Source of the DNA: Gibbula magus | Lineage: Eukaryota; Mollusca; Gastropoda; Trochida; Trochidae | DNA length: 64,000 bases | NCBI GenBank assembly: GCA_936450465.1 | Contig: OW388299.1 | Span: 36,467,548-36,531,547 of the forward strand | Reading direction: 5' to 3' | Shown here: positions 1 through 10,612 of the stretch, piece after piece | Layout: each line of letters starts with the position of its first letter | Numbering within the stretch: the stretch's first letter is position 1 | Program-made: the position numbers and the translations under genes | Notes under the pieces: model-generated | What the model was told of the DNA's origin: nothing | Seen by the model: the letters and a program-made list of their open reading frames with translations, nothing else | Databases searched by the model: none

Positions 1-121
1 TGACGTAAAAGAATAACGTTACACTTGTATCGTGACCTTGTGATCGTCCAGATGTTGTTACACGTGATCTTTCTGGCGTTATGATATATATAAGTAGTCG
101 TTCTAAACTGGATTGATTGAA

Positions 122-2003
122 TTAGGAATCTAGGGGTCGATGTGACACTATTGAATAATGTTTCCGGTGGTTATTTTTAGGTTGCTGAATAAGGTTACTT
201 GTGGTTGTTCTGAAATTGTAGAACTCCGCGTCTTGTGGTCTTTCTTTTTGCTGTGCAAAGTGTTGATTCTGACATTGTTGAATAAGGTCTCTTGTGGTCG
301 TTCTGACATTGTTGAATAAGGTCTCTTGTGGTCGTTCTGACGTTGTTGAATAAGTCTCTTGTGGTCGTTCTGACATTGTTGAATAAGGTCTCTTGTTGTC
401 GTTCTGACATTGCTGAATAATGTCTCTTGTGGTCGTTCTGACATTGCTTAATAAAGTATCGTGTGGTCCTTCTGACATTGTTGAGTAAGGTATCTTGTGG
501 TCGTTCTGACATTGTTGAATAAGGTCTATTGTGGTTCTTCTGACATTGTTGAATAAGGTCTCTTGTGGTTGTTCTGACATTGTTGAATAAGGTCTCTTGT
601 GGTCCTTCTGACATTGTTGAATAAGGTCTCTTGTGGTCGTTCTGACATTGTTGAATAAGGTCTCTTGTGGTCGTTCTGACATTGTTGAATAAAGTCTCTT
701 GTGGTCGTTCTGACATTGTTGAATAAGGTCTCTTGTGGTTCTTTTGACATTGTTGAATAAGGTCTCTTGTGGTCGTTCTGACATTGTTGAATAAGGTCTC
801 TTGTGGTCCTTCTGACATTGTTGAATAAGGTCTCTTGTGGTCGTTCTGACATTGTTGAATAAGGTCTATTGTGGTCGTTCTGACATTGTTGAATACGGTC
901 TCTTGTGGTCGTTCTGACATTGTTGAATAAGGTCTCTTGAGGTCGTTCTGAAATTGTAGATCTCCACCTCTTTTGGTCTTTCCTTTTTTACTCTGCAAAG
1001 TGGTGATTCTGAAATTGTTGAATAAGGTCTCTTGTGGTCGTTTTGAAACTGTAGATCTCCGCGTCTTGTTGTCTTTCTTTTTTGTCTGCAAAGTGGTGAT
1101 TCTGAAATTGTTGAATAAGGTTACTTGTGGTCGTTCTGACATTGTTGAATAAGGTCTCTTGTTGTCTTTCTGACATTGGTTAATAAGGTCTCTTGTGGTC
1201 GTTCTGACATTGTTGAATAAGGTATCTTGAGGTCGTTCTGACATTGTCGAATAAGGTATCTTGTGGTCGTTCTGACATTGTTGAATAGGGTATCTTGTGG
1301 TCGTTCTGACATTGTTGAATAAGGCATCTTGTGGTCGTTCTGACATTGTTGAATAAGGTCTCTTGTGGTCGTTCTGACATTGCCCTTATAAGGTCTCTTG
1401 TGGTCGTTCTGACATTGTTGAATAAGGTCTCTTGAGGTCGTTCTGAAATTGTAGAACTCCGCCTCTTTTGGTCTTTCTTTTTGCTCTGCAAAGTGGTGAT
1501 TCTGACATTGTTGAATAAGGTCTCTTGTGGTCGTTCTGAAACTGTAGATCTCCGCGTCTTGTTGTCTTTCTTTTTAGTCTGCAAAGTGGTGATTCTGAAA
1601 TTGTTGAATAAGGTTACTTGTGGTCGTTCTGACATTGTTGAATAAGGTATTTTGTGGTCTTTCTGCCATTGGTTAATAAGGTCTCTTGTGGACGTTCTGA
1701 CATTGTTGAATAAGGTATCTTGAGGTCGTTCTGACATTGTCGAATAAGGTATCTTGTGGTCGTTCTGACATTGTTGAATAGGGTATCTTGTGGTCGTTCT
1801 GACATTGTTGAATAAGGCATCTTGTGGCCGTTCTGAGATTGTTTAATAAGGTCTCTTGTGGTCGTTCTGACATTGCCCTTATAAGGTCTCTTGTGGTCGT
1901 TCTGTCATTGTTGAATAAGGTCTAAGGAAGGTGGTTGTTAGTAGTTGTTCTGATGCTGTTGAATAAGTTTTCTTGCAGTCTGATGTTGTTGAAAATTACA
2001 GAG
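122..2003. repeat. 34-bp minisatellite array with 493-bp higher-order repeat
   Basis: About 55 head-to-tail copies of a 34-bp unit whose core reads GTTGAATAAGGTCTCTTGTG followed by GTCGTTCTGACATT. The edges (122-260 and 1920-2003) are degenerate. Variant units containing a GTAGATCTCC...TGCAAAGTG insert recur near 220, 955, 1050, 1445 and 1545. Two diagnostic variants lie exactly 493 bp apart (GATCTCCGCG at 1054 and 1547; TGCCCTTATAAGG at 1381 and 1874), so a block of units was itself duplicated. The minus strand lacks stops in all three frames because 34 = 3x11+1 and the unit has no stop in any frame. The resulting 'proteins' repeat every 34 residues. I regard it as non-coding satellite DNA. 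Confidence 0.95.
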
Positions 2004-3121
2004 TATATCCGAAATACTCGTTCTGAAGCATCTATATAAGGTATGAAGTATGCACTCTTGTATATTCATCATAATGCCAGATGACATTAATTCATATACT
2101 TATATTCTTAAGGTCCAACATATTACTGAAATGTACTCAAACCACGTGTTTTGTCAACCATATCAACTCACTAGGGAAAATGCACCGTATAAAGAAGCAA
2201 GTGCTCAAGTGCATGTATCTTCAACGCATTGTAATCTTGTTTGAGTCATTCCACCACCCTTCTCTCTTCAATCACACACGTTATTGCAAGCATTTCTTCA
2301 AAGGGCTTCTTTCCTCTTAAATGTATCAGACATCTAGATTATCCAGTGGGAGGGTATAAATCTTGGCACAAATCTGACGCGGCGAAAACACGCTTTTCAA
2401 CATTTGTTGATTAACTGATAAACGTTTGCACAATGTTAACGAAGCTAAGTGTCAAATACGAGTAATATGGGTGGATGTTGGGATTCATTTAGACGCAAAG
2501 AAATAGCTGTAAAAAACAGAGTTTCTTGGTGAATTATAACGAAACTGATAAATGAAGTTTGTGAGAGGTTTTAAAGAAAATAATTAGAGCATTTGACTTT
2601 AACGTTTCCCTCCTTAGTGTTGATTGATGTGCGTGTAAATAATTGGAGGTACTGGATCTGGGAGGAAAAAACGTAAGTGAATGATTATGAGAATTAATGT
2701 TCCTGTCACTATATTTTTTGAGAATTTAATCCTTAAACTGGCAGATTTATTGTTTTTATAATTGATATTTTCCCTAAAAATGTTAATTTTAGCGACTAAA
2801 CGCCAGTGTAACACATCACTGTTCCAATGTGTTTACACACGTTGCGTTACTTGTCTAGTATTTAATCATCGCTAGCATTTCAACTTTTTAGTTCTCCATG
2901 AAAGTTGATTGTGCCTGCTTTCTCCAACCATGTGCCAAAGGAACCTACTTTATAGTTGAATGAACTCAAGAACATATATACATATTGGTATGTTGCGTTG
3001 TTCTGATATATCATCGGACACCCAGCAGTTCGCGTGAACACCCGGAAGAATGTGTTAATTGCCATTCATGTACACGAGCTCTGTCATGATACAAAATGAA
3101 TTCCTTTCGAGGTAATAAAGT
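2004..3121. other. AT-rich stretch without recognised gene
   Basis: No open frame with recognisable domain content, no tRNA-like boxes and no tandem repeat were seen. Short frames at 2050-2320, 2614-2814 and 2880-3065 have compositions expected by chance in AT-rich DNA. Confidence 0.6.
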
Positions 3122-3147
3122 TTTATTATTATTATTATTATTATTAA
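3122..3147. repeat. (ATT)n microsatellite
   Basis: Seven to eight uninterrupted ATT units follow AATAAAGTTTT. Simple sequence repeat, no function inferred. Confidence 0.9.
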
Positions 3148-3314
3148 TAGTATTTGTACTGGCTGTTAAATAAGCGCTTTTGAGTCAGCACTGCATGCTT
3201 ATTTCATCAACTTACCTATATATACAGAGATTTTACGAGTTCGATAAACCCTTTATTAAGCAAAGCACCCTGTATCAGCCCGTCGTCAAGTGAAAAATCA
3301 TAACTATAGGACTA

Positions 3315-3396
3315 ATATTTTCGAAGCTATCTCGTAAGCCAATGTTATTGTATGGTACTTAGACTATCTTAGCACTAAGAGAGCTTCGAAAATATA
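3315..3396. repeat. Short palindromic MITE-like repeat (TTTTCGAAGC family)
   Basis: The ends are inverted copies: ATTTTCGAAGCTATCTCGTA on the left and AGAGAGCTTCGAAAATA on the right, around a TATGGTACTTAGACT core. A sibling with the same ends and the same TATGGTACTTA core lies at 7276-7376. A more decayed version lies inside every arm of the large duplicated unit (for example 30180-30270 and 49570-49650). Probably a small non-autonomous DNA element; no target duplication was resolved. Confidence 0.6.
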
Positions 3397-3458
3397 CTCC
3401 CTGGCCTGGAATTGAGGTTTGAAACCTATACGTTACCATATATGATAAATATAGTATG

Positions 3459-3575
3459 ATATATGGGTGGTTTCATATCACATCCTCGACCAATATCAGC
3501 CCTGAAGCGTAAGCTCTCATGCTGATATCGGGATCTCGGGATAATGCAGAATGTGATATAAAAACATCCATATAC
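3459..3575. repeat. Fold-back repeat (ATATCACATCC...TGTGATAT family)
   Basis: Imperfect palindrome. The left half contains GTTTCATATCACATCC and the right half AGAATGTGATATAAAAAC, with an inner CTGATATCGGG/ATCAGCC hairpin. A cleaner copy of the same family lies at 56373-56482, so this is a dispersed element and not a chance hairpin. Confidence 0.7.
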
Positions 3576-3810
3576 TAGTATGTATAGTCAAAGGAAATTG
3601 AGACCAGACAAAATAGTATTCTGTAACCCGTTGAAAACCAAAATCCCATCTTATTTGACGTTTCCATTGCAAAACATATTACGGCAAAGGAAATTGTATT
3701 CATATAATTAATTAATATCATCGTAACCGTATCCATGATCAAGGTCTCAGTGATAAGTCATAACACATGGGACGTTATGATCCTTAATATCCCACAGAAA
3801 ATATAGCATT

Positions 3811-4600
3811 ACAAGATGTTAATGACCGATTAATCCTAACCGAGAAAGGATCGCTTTCACTGCAAGATGTTAATGAACGATTAATCCAAGTCGGCAAAGA
3901 GTCGTCTCCAGTGCAAAATTTGAATGAATTATTAATCCGCGTCGTGCATGAATTTTTTAATACAAGGTGATTCTGAGCAATTAATTCTAGCGGAGGAAGG
4001 GTCTGTCGCTTTTCGTGCAGATGTTGATAACCAATATATCCTAGTCAAAAAAAATATCGCTTTAAGTATATATATGTGTTAATGAACGACACATCCGAAC
4101 CGAGGAAGGGTCACGATTTAATTATAATTGATAATGAACGATTTATCTTAGTCGAGAAAGGATCTGTTTAAGTATACATGATTATGAACGAGTTATCCAA
4201 GTCGAAACAGGATTAATTTAAGTATAATTGATAATGAACGATATATCCTAGTCGAGAAAGGATCGATTTAAGTTTAAATGATTATGAACGAGTTATCCAA
4301 GTCGAAATAGGATTAATTTAAGTATAAATGATAATGAACGATTAAACCTACTTGAGAAAGGATCGATTTATATAAATGATAATGAACGATTTATCCTAGT
4401 CGAGAAAGAATTGATTTATATAAATGATAATGAGCGATTTGTCCCAGTCGAGAAATGATTGCTTTTAATATAAATGATAATGAATGATTTATCCTAGTCG
4501 AGAAAGTGCTGTTTTAGTACAAATCATAGGTTGATTTAAGTATAAATGATAATGAACGATTTATCCTAATCGAGAAAGGATCGTTCAAATATGTTGATAA
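3811..4600. repeat. Decayed ~50-bp tandem repeat
   Basis: About 14 diverged copies built around ATGAACGATTTATCCTAGTC followed by GAGAAAGGATCG and a TTTAAGTATAAATGATA spacer. Measured spacings between ATGAACG blocks run 51, 50, 50, 48 and 48 bp. Two further units sit apart at about 5070-5170, so the array was once longer or has been split by the 4601-5069 segment. No frame stays open, so no protein is suggested. Confidence 0.85.
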
Positions 4601-5069
4601 TTTAAGTTTTGCGTGATATTTTATTTGATTCTAAAATGTGCCATATTACAAAAGGTGCTGGTTTAGGTTATATTTTCTTACTCGACTTTCATATTCCCCA
4701 AATGCGTAATATATCAAACATATAACTGTTTCAATGAAAACCAAGGAACGGTCTCATACATGTGTAGTAGCCGTTATTTATGGCTCTATCTCACGTATGT
4801 AGTCGTTATAAGACCTATTAAACGCCATAGAAGCAAATCTGTCTTCATATCTACTTTATTAAAGTTTCCGAAAGTACGTTTGACCTAATGGCTGCGGCAA
4901 GCCAAGATCCATTGTCCGGTTTTCAAGACCACGACTTTGAATGGTTGTATTTCGTTATATACTGAACTGATTGACCTTAAACTGGTTATTTTCGGTTAAG
5001 TTGATAATTCTCAATTAAATAACACAAATTGAACATATATGTGACCTCACCAACGTGATGAGATCCCTT
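4601..5069. other. Sequence separating two parts of the 50-bp array
   Basis: This 470-bp stretch contains no array units although units occur on both sides. I could not identify inverted ends, so insertion versus decay is undecided. No coding signal was seen. Confidence 0.4.
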
Positions 5070-5524
5070 CAACGATTTATCCTAGCCGAGAAAGGGTCGT
5101 TTTAAGTATAAATGATCATAATTTTAAAACGATTTCTCCTTGTCGAGAAAGGGTTGCTTTAAATGCAAGAGACCATGTTACAGACACGTCTCTTATTTTA
5201 AGACTGAATGTTATATATGATTTTTTACAAATTATGTTTTGCACTTACTTTGCAGAATGCATTCTGAAATATACATGTATTTGTTTTCACAAGAAATGTG
5301 TGTTTTTCATTTAAAAAACATATGGAGAATATTAGTTTTCTCTGCGGAGTTAATGAGCTGAGGAATTCACAGTGTTCCCCGTTCAGTGCTCGACTGTGTA
5401 ATGCGAACCAAATATATGTGTTACGGATTAAGTCGTTCCAGACGCATTAGGTATAAAAGGATATAATGGACTTTTTCACGATAATCCCGCCGTGGGAACG
5501 TTTCTATCCAGTTGTTTTAATCAT

Positions 5525-5612
5525 TAACATACCCATGTATGATGTTACCATACCCATATATGATATTAATATACCCATATATGATATTAATATACCCATA
5601 TATGATACTCAT
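5525..5612. repeat. 21-bp tandem repeat
   Basis: Four copies of ATACCCATATATGATATTAA-type units at 21-24 bp spacing. The sequence stays open on the plus strand as a run of YDINIPI residues inside an 89-codon frame (5466-5735), which continues into the adjacent MITE and is unlikely to be a gene. Confidence 0.85.
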
Positions 5613-5641
5613 ATGTTACCGTTTCATTGCAAAGCATTTAA

Positions 5642-5996
5642 AGGCGCTGTAGCACGTTTTTTTGCAAATTTTATTTTTTCAAATTTCTCATTTATAATGA
5701 TAGTTTATGTCATTTATATATACTTTAGGCGGTAAAACATCTTATTACACAAACCAATTATCCGTAGTGGTAATAACGGTAATGCGTATAAAGCAAACAT
5801 TGCATGGCGGCCATTTTATTGTGAACACATTTTATTATTTCGAATGACAAAAACAATTACCATGGCTTTACGGAACCATGTACACTCATTTGTAACTTGA
5901 TTTTCCGAAGAGAGAAGGGTGTTTTGCTATTGTTGACATTATTTTAAAAATACATTTCATCGACTTATTTGAGCGAAAAAACGTGCTACAGCGCCT
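5642..5996 (+). mobile_element. TTAA-flanked MITE, copy 1 (355 bp)
   Basis: A non-autonomous DNA element with inverted ends AGGCGCTGTAGCACGTTTTT and AAAAAACGTGCTACAGCGCCT, flanked on both sides by TTAA (5638-5641, 5997-6000). The interior carries the family markers GGTAAAACATCTTATTA, GCATGGCGGCCATTTTATTG and CCGAAGAGAGAAGGGTG. No transposase remains. TTAA targets are typical of piggyBac-type elements, but because the ends are AA/TT-rich a TA target cannot be excluded from this copy. Confidence 0.85.
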
Positions 5997-6589
5997 TTAA
6001 GCATACCATCAGGTTTTATAAATACAACTGGAGTTGAGTTGTGAAAATTCAATGAACATTTTATAAGAAATGTATTTGTATACTTCAACTTTGTTAACAT
6101 TTATTCTTATACCTAATACTGTAACTTTACTAGTCACGAATGCTGAAACGTTGCTATCCTTGAACAAAGTATATGATTAATTGAGTAATATCAGAGACCA
6201 TAGAATGATTTTTTTAAAATATTGTTTCTTATGATATGAATCATATCGTGAGAACGTGTTTAGGGAGTTATACGAAGTTATACTAATGCAAATGTAGTAA
6301 TGCCTTATATCATAGTGTGGTATAACTCTTTGGAGGAGTTGAGTTGGGGCTGTTTTATACATTCATATAATATGGTTGTTAACAGCTTGAGATGTAGGGT
6401 TTGTTGTGGACAGAGATATAGAGATTCTTATACATCATATTTATATTGATATTTGTATAGCGTCAATATCCCTCAGATGCTTATAACCTTTCTTGCCAGA
6501 TATAGTTGATATGCCCATGTCTTTCTATATCCTGTATTTATTCAGTAACATCAAAGCGGATTCAGGAATTTAAAGGACGAGAAGGGGAG
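5997..6589. other. No recognised feature
   Basis: AT-rich sequence after the MITE. The 61-codon minus frame at 6177-6362 has no recognisable motif. Confidence 0.5.
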
Positions 6590-6655
6590 GGTTGATTTAG
6601 CTCATCTGGTTAAACACGTTATCTCACTCAAAACATTGACTTCAAATGGTGTTTA
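6590..6655 (+). mobile_element. tRNA-derived SINE head or tRNA relic
   Basis: A good RNA polymerase III A box (TAGCTCATCTGGTTAAACAC, 6598-6617) is followed at tRNA-like distance by a decayed B box (GACTTCAAATGG, 6638-6649; consensus GGTTCGAATCC). The acceptor stem does not pair convincingly, so this is not a working tRNA. Most likely the head of an old SINE. Confidence 0.45.
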
Positions 6656-6659
6656 GGAA

Positions 6660-7275
6660 TTTTCAAAGGGACGACACCCTTTGGAGCCCTGCAATGAAAA
6701 TACATGGATTTACAATTTAGAGAAACAGTGTAACTATCCCTTTAAAGTGTCAAGATTCACAACTGGCAAATATTTCAATTTGCAAATGTTCACGATGGTC
6801 AGCCGTTCAATATGCTCGATTAGCAATTGAGGAAGGTAAATAAGCAATAAACGGCCCACAGCCTGCATCGGAATGGGTCATTAGCAGTCAAAGTTTTATT
6901 GAAGCATTTGAGTTTAAACTTTAAATGCTTGTAGTAATTTGATTTGCTGTTAATGAGGCCCTCTCTGTTGGAGAAGTCATGTATCATTATCATAATGTCT
7001 CAATCCTCGCCGAAGTGCTTTGAAGCAGTTAGATAGCCCCGGAGGGGAGGAATTCGAGCAAGTGATAGTATTTCCTTCAAACTACGAGTGTTTATTATGA
7101 GTGGCTGGTCATCTCGGTCCGAGTGGTCAGCAGGTAATGGACACATTCTGCACTTAACGGGCACCTGCTGGTCGAGTGGCCGGAGTGACTGGTCAGAGCG
7201 TCTTGACCATCCTCCCCCGTCGTGCACTTAAGTCAGAGCTGATAACATGGGTAGACTTTGTAACAGTCAAGGATG
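6660..7275. other. No supported gene
   Basis: A locally GC-richer patch lies at 7030-7210, with a 75-codon minus frame and repeated GAGTGGCYGG-type words. Nothing matches a family I know, and the words look like a diverged short inverted repeat. Confidence 0.4.
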
Positions 7276-7376
7276 TAGATTTTCGATGCTCTCTTAGCGT
7301 TAAAATAGTCGTAAGACAATGTTGATGTATGGTACTTACAGCTTACCATCTTAAGCTAAATGAGCTTCGAAAATCC
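7276..7376. repeat. Short palindromic MITE-like repeat (TTTTCGAAGC family), second copy
   Basis: Inverted ends (ATTTTCGATGCTCTCTTAGC and GCTAAATGAGCTTCGAAAAT) flank TATGGTACTTACAG, the same layout as the copy at 3315-3396. Confidence 0.6.
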
Positions 7377-8183
7377 AGACCAAGGATGACAATTTTAAGC
7401 TTAGTCAGCTCTTTGAACTTGGTGGGAACCGAAATCCATGCACTTCAATCTGTCACGTCAGTGGTATTGTCATTGTAAGGCCTCTGGATTTCTCTGCTAT
7501 TTAATAAATTACAAGCAACATTCAAAGTTCAAATAGCTGTAAAAGGCAATTTGCACTGCACATCATTTGGCAAAATCAAAAGAAAATATGGATGAGTCTA
7601 GTATCTCCTTACAGTGATGATTTTGGTAAACATGTCCGGCCATCCCGGTAGCTCTCGTTTTCATATTGTCGTTTCGTCCCAGGTCGTTACACGTTGGCAA
7701 CATTCAACACAGAATGGATACAATGGAAAACTGTCACGCATTTTGTTAATGAGGGGTTTGCATTGGTAGTTGTCTCTCATTGTGTACATTTGCTTAGGAT
7801 AGACTTTACCAAGGCTTTGTTCAGGATATCCCTAATGAGTTACCACATTGATAACACCGAGGTATGATCCATTTAAGCAGATTGGTTATCAGATATTTGA
7901 TCATTATACTGACATCTGATATTAATTGCATCAACGAACTAGAACTATCTAAAGAGGTTCATTTGTACTTCTTTTCATGTATTTCAGAAAGGAAAATTCG
8001 CGGACTGATTTAGTCTTTCAGGAGACAACGTTACACTTTTCAGGTGTATTTTCTTCACTTGACCTTGGGATAACCTTGTGAGATAACCTACAGTGCCTCA
8101 AGTACTAAAATGTTCGCTCTTTAAAATAGTTCAAATTCACATATACGTGGACATAAGGGAAGTCTGTTAATGAATGACTATAA

Positions 8184-8390
8184 AGGCATTGTAGCACTGT
8201 TTTAAAATTTTGTACGTTAACATTGTCCGTTTATAACGACGATAAGACGCCTCATTGGACCCGCGTTGCTTAACTAAATCTCGTTAGAGCTCGATTTATT
8301 GATTGAGAGGGATTGATTTGCAATTGGTAAAACTTCTTTTTCATTTTGTAAGATATGTTTATTTCCCTTAGAAAACATGCTACAGCCCCT
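8184..8390. mobile_element. TTAA-family MITE, internally replaced short copy (207 bp)
   Basis: The terminal motif AGGCATTGTAGCAC on the left and TGCTACAGCCCCT on the right match the 355-bp family, but the middle is unrelated. Flanks are ATAA on the left and TTAA on the right. Either a diverged subfamily sharing ends, or a derivative with new internal sequence. The stretches 7377-8183 and 8391-9074 around it hold nothing I can name. Confidence 0.6.
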
Positions 8391-9074
8391 TTAAAGTCTA
8401 ACGTGCACAGAGTTACCACATGTTTCTAGACTGTGTTGGGCTTCTTTTAATTATTCATGAGCGTAGACCAATGCTTACTGATTTACTTATGGAGCCAGTC
8501 TATCGTGATGTTCTAATAGACTCATTTGAAATATACCACCTGGTTATTATTACATTCTAGCCATTAACGTTTGTATCTTAGACTGCATATATACTCATCA
8601 TGTTTCAAGGCTTACATCAGAACTGACGAAGTATGCGAGTGTTTAATTGATCGTTGAATTTAGTTGACACGTTGCCTGAAAGGCACTGCATTACAAACAT
8701 AGTAGTGTGCATAGCATCCTGTACAGCCAGTTTGCTAGACTCACATTTAGTCTCAGAAATAAAACAATTCTTATCACGCACATTATTTTACAAACAATTC
8801 AAATAGTTATACAACATGGAGTCCTACAAATACCTTGATTTCTGAGTAATCTAGACTTGCTTTAATTTTCTAGACTTGGCTGGTCGTCAAATGAATATAT
8901 TGCTCCAGGGTCTTGATGACAGACTACCAGTTTGCTTTCACATACGCTAACGTTATGTCCCATGGCTATGCATAGGTGCATCCCAAAATATGTTCATCTA
9001 ATTTAAAATCTTCGTGCACATATCATGTAATTGTCTATGTCTTTAAATTATTGTATCAACGAAACACATTAATC

Positions 9075-10395
9075 GAAAATCTTTTGTATGTGTAGTAGTT
9101 TCTTCATGACAAACAACATTTATGCAGTGTGATATAGTTCTAGACGACTTCACATAATGGTATCTTCTGTATTTAATAGTTTCTCCATGACATACAGTCT
9201 TTATGTAGTTCGATGTAGTTGTAGAAAATTTCACATTATGGTATCTTTTTTATGTAATAGTTTCTACATGACCTACAGTATTTATGTAGTGTGATGTAGT
9301 TGTAGACAATTTCACATTATGGTATCTTTTTTATGTAATAGTTTCTTTATGACATACAGTATTTATGTAGTGTGATGTAGTTGTAGACAATTTCACATTA
9401 TGGTATCTTTTTTATGTAATAGTTTCTTTATGACATACAGTATTTATGTAGTGTGATGTAGTTGTAGACAATTTTACATTATGGTATCTTCTGCATGTAA
9501 TAGTTTCTTCATGACATACAGTATTCATGTAGTGTGATGTAGTTGTAGACAACTTCACATTATGGTATCTTCTGCATGTAATAGTTTCTTCATGACATAC
9601 AGTATTCATGTAGTGTGATGTAGTTGTAGACAACTTCACATTATGGTATCTTCTGCATGTAATAGTTTCTTCATGACATACAGTATTCATGTAGTGTGAT
9701 GTAGTTGTAGACAACTTCACATTATGGTATCTTCTGTATGTAATAGTTTCTTCATGACATACAGTATTCATGTAGTGTGATGTAGTTGTAGACAACTTCA
9801 CATTATGGTATCTTCTGCATGTAATAGTTTCTTTATGACATACAGTATTCATGTAGTGTGATGTAGTTGTAGACAACTTCACATTATGGTATCTTCTGCA
9901 TGTAATAGTTTCTTCATGACATACAGTATTCATGTAGTGTGATGTAGTTGTAGACAACTTCACATTATGGTATCTTCTGCATGTAATAGTTTCTTCATGA
10001 CATACAGTATTCATGTAGTGTGATGTAGTTGTAGACAACTTCACATTATGGTATCTTCTGCATGTAATAGTTTCTTCATGACATACAGTATTCATGTAGT
10101 GTGATGTAGTTGTAGACAACTTCACATTATGGTATCTTCTGCATGTAATAGTTTCTTCATGACATACAGTATTCATGTAGTGTGATGTAGTTGTAGACAA
10201 CTTCACATTATGGTATCTTCTGTATGTAATAGTTTCTTCATGACATACAGTATTCATGTAGTGTGATGTAGTTGTAGACAACTTCACATTATGGTATCTT
10301 CTGCATGTAATAGTTTCTTTATGACATACAGTATTTATGTAGTGGGATGTAGTTTTAGACACCTTTATACGATGAGAGTATTCTGTATGTAATGC
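9075..10395 (-). repeat. 81-bp satellite with 486-bp higher-order period
   Basis: About 16 units of 81 bp (CATGTAGTGTGATGTAGTTG ... TTCTTCATGACATACAGTAT). Units from about 9480 to 10330 are nearly identical; those on the left are more diverged. Two variant pairs lie exactly 486 bp (6 x 81) apart: CTTCTGTATG at 9731/10217 and CTTTATGAC at 9831/10317. A six-unit block was therefore duplicated. Because 81 is a multiple of three, the minus strand is open for about 348 codons (9412-10458) with a 27-residue period. The differences I checked between units (Cys/Tyr, Glu/Lys) change residues, which argues against selection on a protein. An extra unit lies at 10550-10612. Confidence 0.93.
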
Positions 10396-10474
10396 CACTA
10401 ATGTTTTCTTTATGATATACATTATACAAATAGTAGATTCAAAGAGGCGTAACTCCATCTTGTTTGGTTCATTT

Positions 10475-10549
10475 CAGTAGTCCGAACATTTCACTATCCG
10501 AACGTTTTTGAGGAATAACGGAAGCGTTCGGATTATCGAGGTCTCACTG
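10475..10549. mobile_element. Small Tigger/pogo-like MITE inside the satellite
   Basis: The right end read on the minus strand begins CAGTGAGACCTCGATAATCC, close to the pogo/Tigger terminal pattern CAGT..AACCTCGATA. The left end has CAGTAGTCCGAAC. It separates the main 81-bp array from one further unit and probably inserted into the array. A TA duplication was not clear. Confidence 0.45.
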
Positions 10550-10612
10550 CATATGTAGTGCGATGTAGTTGTAGACAACTTCACATAATGCTATCCTCTG
10601 TATGCAATAATG

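Noticed and set aside
195..1346. Long minus-strand frame (383 codons) with SERPQETLFNN repeats
   Set aside because: Product of a 34-bp repeat with no stop in any minus frame; equally open in all three phases, no start context and no non-repeat domain.
7000..7227. 75-codon minus frame in a GC-richer patch, and a weak tRNA-like A/B box pair at 7110-7180
   Set aside because: No family match; boxes are poor and the stem pairing fails.
9075..10395. CRISPR-like array
   Set aside because: Repeats are contiguous without unique spacers and the genome is evidently animal.
9412..10458. 348-codon minus frame with 27-residue repeats
   Set aside because: Unit of 81 bp keeps frame automatically; the unit differences I checked change residues and there is no non-repetitive domain.
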